This document shows positions 5,606 through 7,586 of a stretch of DNA of 7,586 nucleotides, piece by piece (the first letter of the stretch is position 1; the number at the start of each line of letters is the position of its first letter). The notes under the pieces were generated by a model, which was not told where the DNA came from, made no database searches, and saw only the letters and a program-made list of their open reading frames with translations. Source of the stretch: CAJWBT01 sp964401855 (GTDB lineage Bacteria > Chloroflexota > Dehalococcoidia > Lucifugimonadales > UBA3495); NCBI GenBank assembly GCA_964401855.1, contig CAYOAF010000235.1:1-7586 (forward strand), given 5' to 3'. Both the position numbers and the translations under genes were made by a program.

Positions 5606-6609
5606 CTCTCCATATTGACGCCGCGTTTCATCTCTTCGACGGGGTAGCTGACATATACGTCGTCGTAAAGCTCGGGGGCCTCCGGCAGCGGGCTCTCGTC
5701 TGCGAACTTGATGGCCTCGTCCATGAGGTCCCCGGCCTCCTGGTCGATCTGGTCCAGTTCCTCAGCGGTGACATCTCCCTGGGGAAGCACCGTCTCCCGG
5801 AACTGCTTTATCGGGTCCCGGGCCCGCCAGTGGTCCTCCTCCTCCTTGGTGCGGTAATTGAGAGGGCTGTCGAAAACGGTGTGGCCGTAGAAGCGATAGG
5901 TCATGCATTCAAGCAACGTGGGGCCTTCCCCGGTCCTGGCTCGAGCCACCGCCTCTCCGGCCGCATCGTAGACGGCGAAGACATCCATCCCGTCCACGCT
6001 GACCCCGGCCATGCTGTAACTGGCGGCCCGGTCGGCCACGTGGGCCACCGACAGGCTGTACTCGGCCGGGGTAGACATGGCGTACTGGTTGTTCTCGCAG
6101 CAGAAGATCACCGGCAGTTTCCACACGGAGGCCAGGTTCATCGACTCGTGTACCACCCCCTGGTTGGCCGCGCCGTCGCCGAAAAAGGCCACCGCCACGC
6201 GGCCCAACTTCTTGATCTTGGACGTGAGCGCCGCGCCCACCGCCAGGGGAACGCTGGCCGCCACGATTCCATTGGTGCCCAGCATTCCCTTGCTCATGTC
6301 GGAGATGTGCATGGAGCCGCCCTTGCCCTTGTTGGGACCGGTGTTCCGGCCGAACAGCTCGGCCATCATCCGCCTGGGATCCACCCCTTTGGCGATGCAG
6401 TGGCCGTGGCCCCGGTGGGTGCTGCCGATATAGTCTTCCTCGGAGAGGTGGGCGCAGACCCCAGTGGGCACCGCCTCCTGGCCTGCCGATGAGTGGACCG
6501 AAGCCGACATGCCCCGCTGCCCGGTCTCGGGGATTCCCCGCTCTTCAAACCTGCGGATGGTCACCATGGTCTTGTACAGTCCAAGCAGGGTGTCGCGGTC
6601 CATTTCCAT
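5602..6609 (-). CDS. 2-oxoacid dehydrogenase E1 component, alpha subunit
   Basis: The 335-residue product binds thiamine diphosphate and is the catalytic partner of the beta subunit encoded next. Seen in sequence: the N-terminal helix LYKTMVTIRRFEERG (11-25), AGQEAV (42-47), STHRGHGH (63-70), KGKGGSMH (94-101), and the thiamine-diphosphate/magnesium motif GDG at 144-146 followed about 27 residues later by ENN (172-174). The conserved phosphorylation-loop region is YRFYGHTVFDSPLNYRT (238-254) with its His243. Length is typical (320-370). The ATG at 6609 follows AGGGAG (6615-6620) by five bases; a second ATG at 6603 is less well placed. Its own promoter at 6660-6687 makes it the first gene of an alpha-beta unit. 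The loop reads HTVFDSP where many pyruvate and acetoin enzymes have HSxSDP, so substrate should not be assumed. Genes for lipoyl E2 and flavin E3 are not in the window. Confidence 0.93.
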   Translation of the reverse strand: MEMDRDTLLGLYKTMVTIRRFEERGIPETGQRGMSASVHSSAGQEAVPTGVCAHLSEEDYIGSTHRGHGHCIAKGVDPRRMMAELFGRNTGPNKGKGGSMHISDMSKGMLGTNGIVAASVPLAVGAALTSKIKKLGRVAVAFFGDGAANQGVVHESMNLASVWKLPVIFCCENNQYAMSTPAEYSLSVAHVADRAASYSMAGVSVDGMDVFAVYDAAGEAVARARTGEGPTLLECMTYRFYGHTVFDSPLNYRTKEEEDHWRARDPIKQFRETVLPQGDVTAEELDQIDQEAGDLMDEAIKFADESPLPEAPELYDDVYVSYPVEEMKRGVNMES

Positions 6610-6659
6610 GGCATCTCCCTAGTCCGGTCCAAAGCTGCCGGGGCGGCAGAGTAGCCCCC

Positions 6660-6687
6660 ATACTAGCATGGCCCTAATCGATGTCAA
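6660..6687 (-). promoter_or_regulatory. Sigma70-type promoter for the E1 alpha-beta operon
   Basis: On the minus strand, a perfect TTGACA (6687-6682) is followed by a 16-base spacer and TAGTAT (6665-6660, four of six consensus bases). It lies in the 94-bp gap between the adenosyltransferase gene and the E1 alpha gene, so the E1 genes are probably transcribed independently of the upstream gene. A small hairpin CTGCC/GGCAG (6635-6649) lies in the resulting short leader. Confidence 0.65.
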
Positions 6688-6703
6688 TAGCAGGCCCGGC
6701 TCC

Positions 6704-7582
6704 TCACGGCACCGCCGTGACCCGGACCGGCTCCCCCACTCCGGCGCCTAGGGTGAGCGCGGCGCTGCCGTTCCGCACCGCCACTTCCAGGTAGCCGTGG
6801 CTGCCCACCAGGGCCAAAAGGACGCCGCCCGGACTTGAATCGCCATGGCTGAAGGTTTGTACCAGCCCCGTAATCCGGCGGCCTTTGACTTCTACCAGGG
6901 TTTCGCCCTCTTGTTCCAGCGCCCCGGCCGGTATGTTGGTCACCAGGTTGCCGAAGTTGTCGGCGTAAACCACCTCGCCGTGGGTCACGTTGCCCCGGGT
7001 CTCCGGCTGCGGGGCCGCCAGCCACACCATGTCCTCCACGGGCCTGCCCATGTCCTCGGGCGTCGCTCCCAGACTGAGGTGCGCCGCCACGGGGGCGAAA
7101 ATGTCCCGCCCGTGAAAGGTCCGACTCACCGGATGCAGCCAGTACCGGGGGGTTTCCAGACTGTAGGCAGCCAGTGACGGAGGCAGGGCCACCATCCCTC
7201 CTCGCTCCTGGGGTTGGTCCAGGTGATCGCCGACCACGTAGCTGAGGATGCCGTTGTCCGGAGCCAGGAAACTGGCAAGCGGAGTGACCAGCAGCAAGGC
7301 CCGCCGTTTCGTGCCCACGCCCGGATCCGCGACGGCGATATGTATGGAGCCGGTGGGAAAGAACCGGTAGCTGGCGCCCAAGACAAAGGCGGCCTGGCGA
7401 ACGTTCTGAGGCTGAATCTGGTGGGTAAGGTCGATCACCGTTGCCCGGGGGTTGATCCTCAGGACCACACCCTTCATCACCCCGGCGTAGGGATCGGCAA
7501 GGCCGAAGTCGGTGGTCAGGACGATCGGGCGGTCTGCCCCCTGTTGCTCCGGGGATGTTATATTCTCATTCCCGCTTGCCAT
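6704..7582 (-). CDS. SAM hydroxide adenosyltransferase (DUF62 / SAM hydrolase family)
   Basis: Members of this family use water to split S-adenosyl-L-methionine into adenosine and methionine; related fluorinases and chlorinases use halide. Seen here (292 residues): TTDFG near the N-terminus (23-27), VADPGVGTKRR (84-94), APDNGILS (107-114), SRTFHGRDIFAPVAAHL (153-169), YADNFGNLVTNI (206-217) and GSHGYLEVAVRNG (260-272). Asp86, Arg93 and His157 match the Asp-Arg-His water-activating set described for archaeal members. The roughly 20-residue loop that fluorinases carry before the PNNG motif is absent, so a hydrolase is much more likely than a halogenase. The segment between the PDNG and FHGRD motifs looks a little longer than usual. 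The ATG at 7582 is only four bases from the right edge, so no ribosome-binding site is visible and the first ~17 residues lie outside the conserved core; the true start may be elsewhere. The cell role of the reaction is unclear. Confidence 0.92.
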   Translation of the reverse strand: MASGNENITSPEQQGADRPIVLTTDFGLADPYAGVMKGVVLRINPRATVIDLTHQIQPQNVRQAAFVLGASYRFFPTGSIHIAVADPGVGTKRRALLLVTPLASFLAPDNGILSYVVGDHLDQPQERGGMVALPPSLAAYSLETPRYWLHPVSRTFHGRDIFAPVAAHLSLGATPEDMGRPVEDMVWLAAPQPETRGNVTHGEVVYADNFGNLVTNIPAGALEQEGETLVEVKGRRITGLVQTFSHGDSSPGGVLLALVGSHGYLEVAVRNGSAALTLGAGVGEPVRVTAVP

Positions 7583-7586
7583 CGTC

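Noticed and set aside
5830..6492. 220-codon open frame on the plus strand
   Set aside because: Shadow of the E1 alpha gene, which has all family motifs on the other strand.
6704..7582. Fluorinase or chlorinase function for the DUF62 gene
   Set aside because: The loop found in fluorinases before the PNNG motif is missing, and the residues match the hydrolase type.

Overview
The window is GC-rich and almost entirely coded on the minus strand. It looks like a stretch of a free-living bacterial chromosome, most likely from the Chloroflexota (Dehalococcoidia/SAR202-like). That assignment is an inference from the mix of secreted cohesin/dockerin proteins with long Pro/Thr linkers, an NHL-type propeller remnant and a paired E1 alpha/beta; no marker gene is present to prove it.

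Reading in the direction of transcription (high to low coordinates): (i) 7582-6704 is a SAM hydroxide adenosyltransferase (DUF62 family), whose true start may lie just outside the right edge. (ii) A good sigma70-type promoter at 6660-6687 then drives a two-gene unit encoding the alpha (6609-5602) and beta (5479-4436) subunits of a thiamine-diphosphate 2-oxoacid dehydrogenase E1. No E2 or E3 gene follows in the window. (iii) From about 4435 to 3856 is a stretch of genomic debris. It holds a weak terminator, a small element made of inverted repeats (4337-4404), the first ~55 codons of a short-chain dehydrogenase on the plus strand (4171-4338), and the last ~70 codons of an NHL-propeller protein on the minus strand (4074-3856). 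(iv) A strong promoter at 3721-3749 and a ~145-nt leader precede a two-gene unit for secreted proteins. The first gene (3570-694) encodes a 958-residue exported protein: signal peptide, six PPC-like beta-sandwich repeats, Pro/Thr linker, cohesin domain and C-terminal dockerin. The second gene (683 to the left edge, incomplete) starts 10 bp later with its ribosome-binding site overlapping the previous stop codon. It encodes a membrane-anchored protein with a Pro/Thr linker and another cohesin domain; this open frame runs off the window.

The most interesting part is the last unit. A soluble protein that carries both a cohesin and a dockerin is co-transcribed and probably translationally coupled with a membrane-tethered cohesin. 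No cellulase or other carbohydrase module is visible, so this looks like a small non-cellulosomal surface-assembly system in which the dockerin could dock onto the anchored cohesin, or onto cohesins of sibling molecules to form chains. The domain calls are well supported by sequence; the assembly model is inference.
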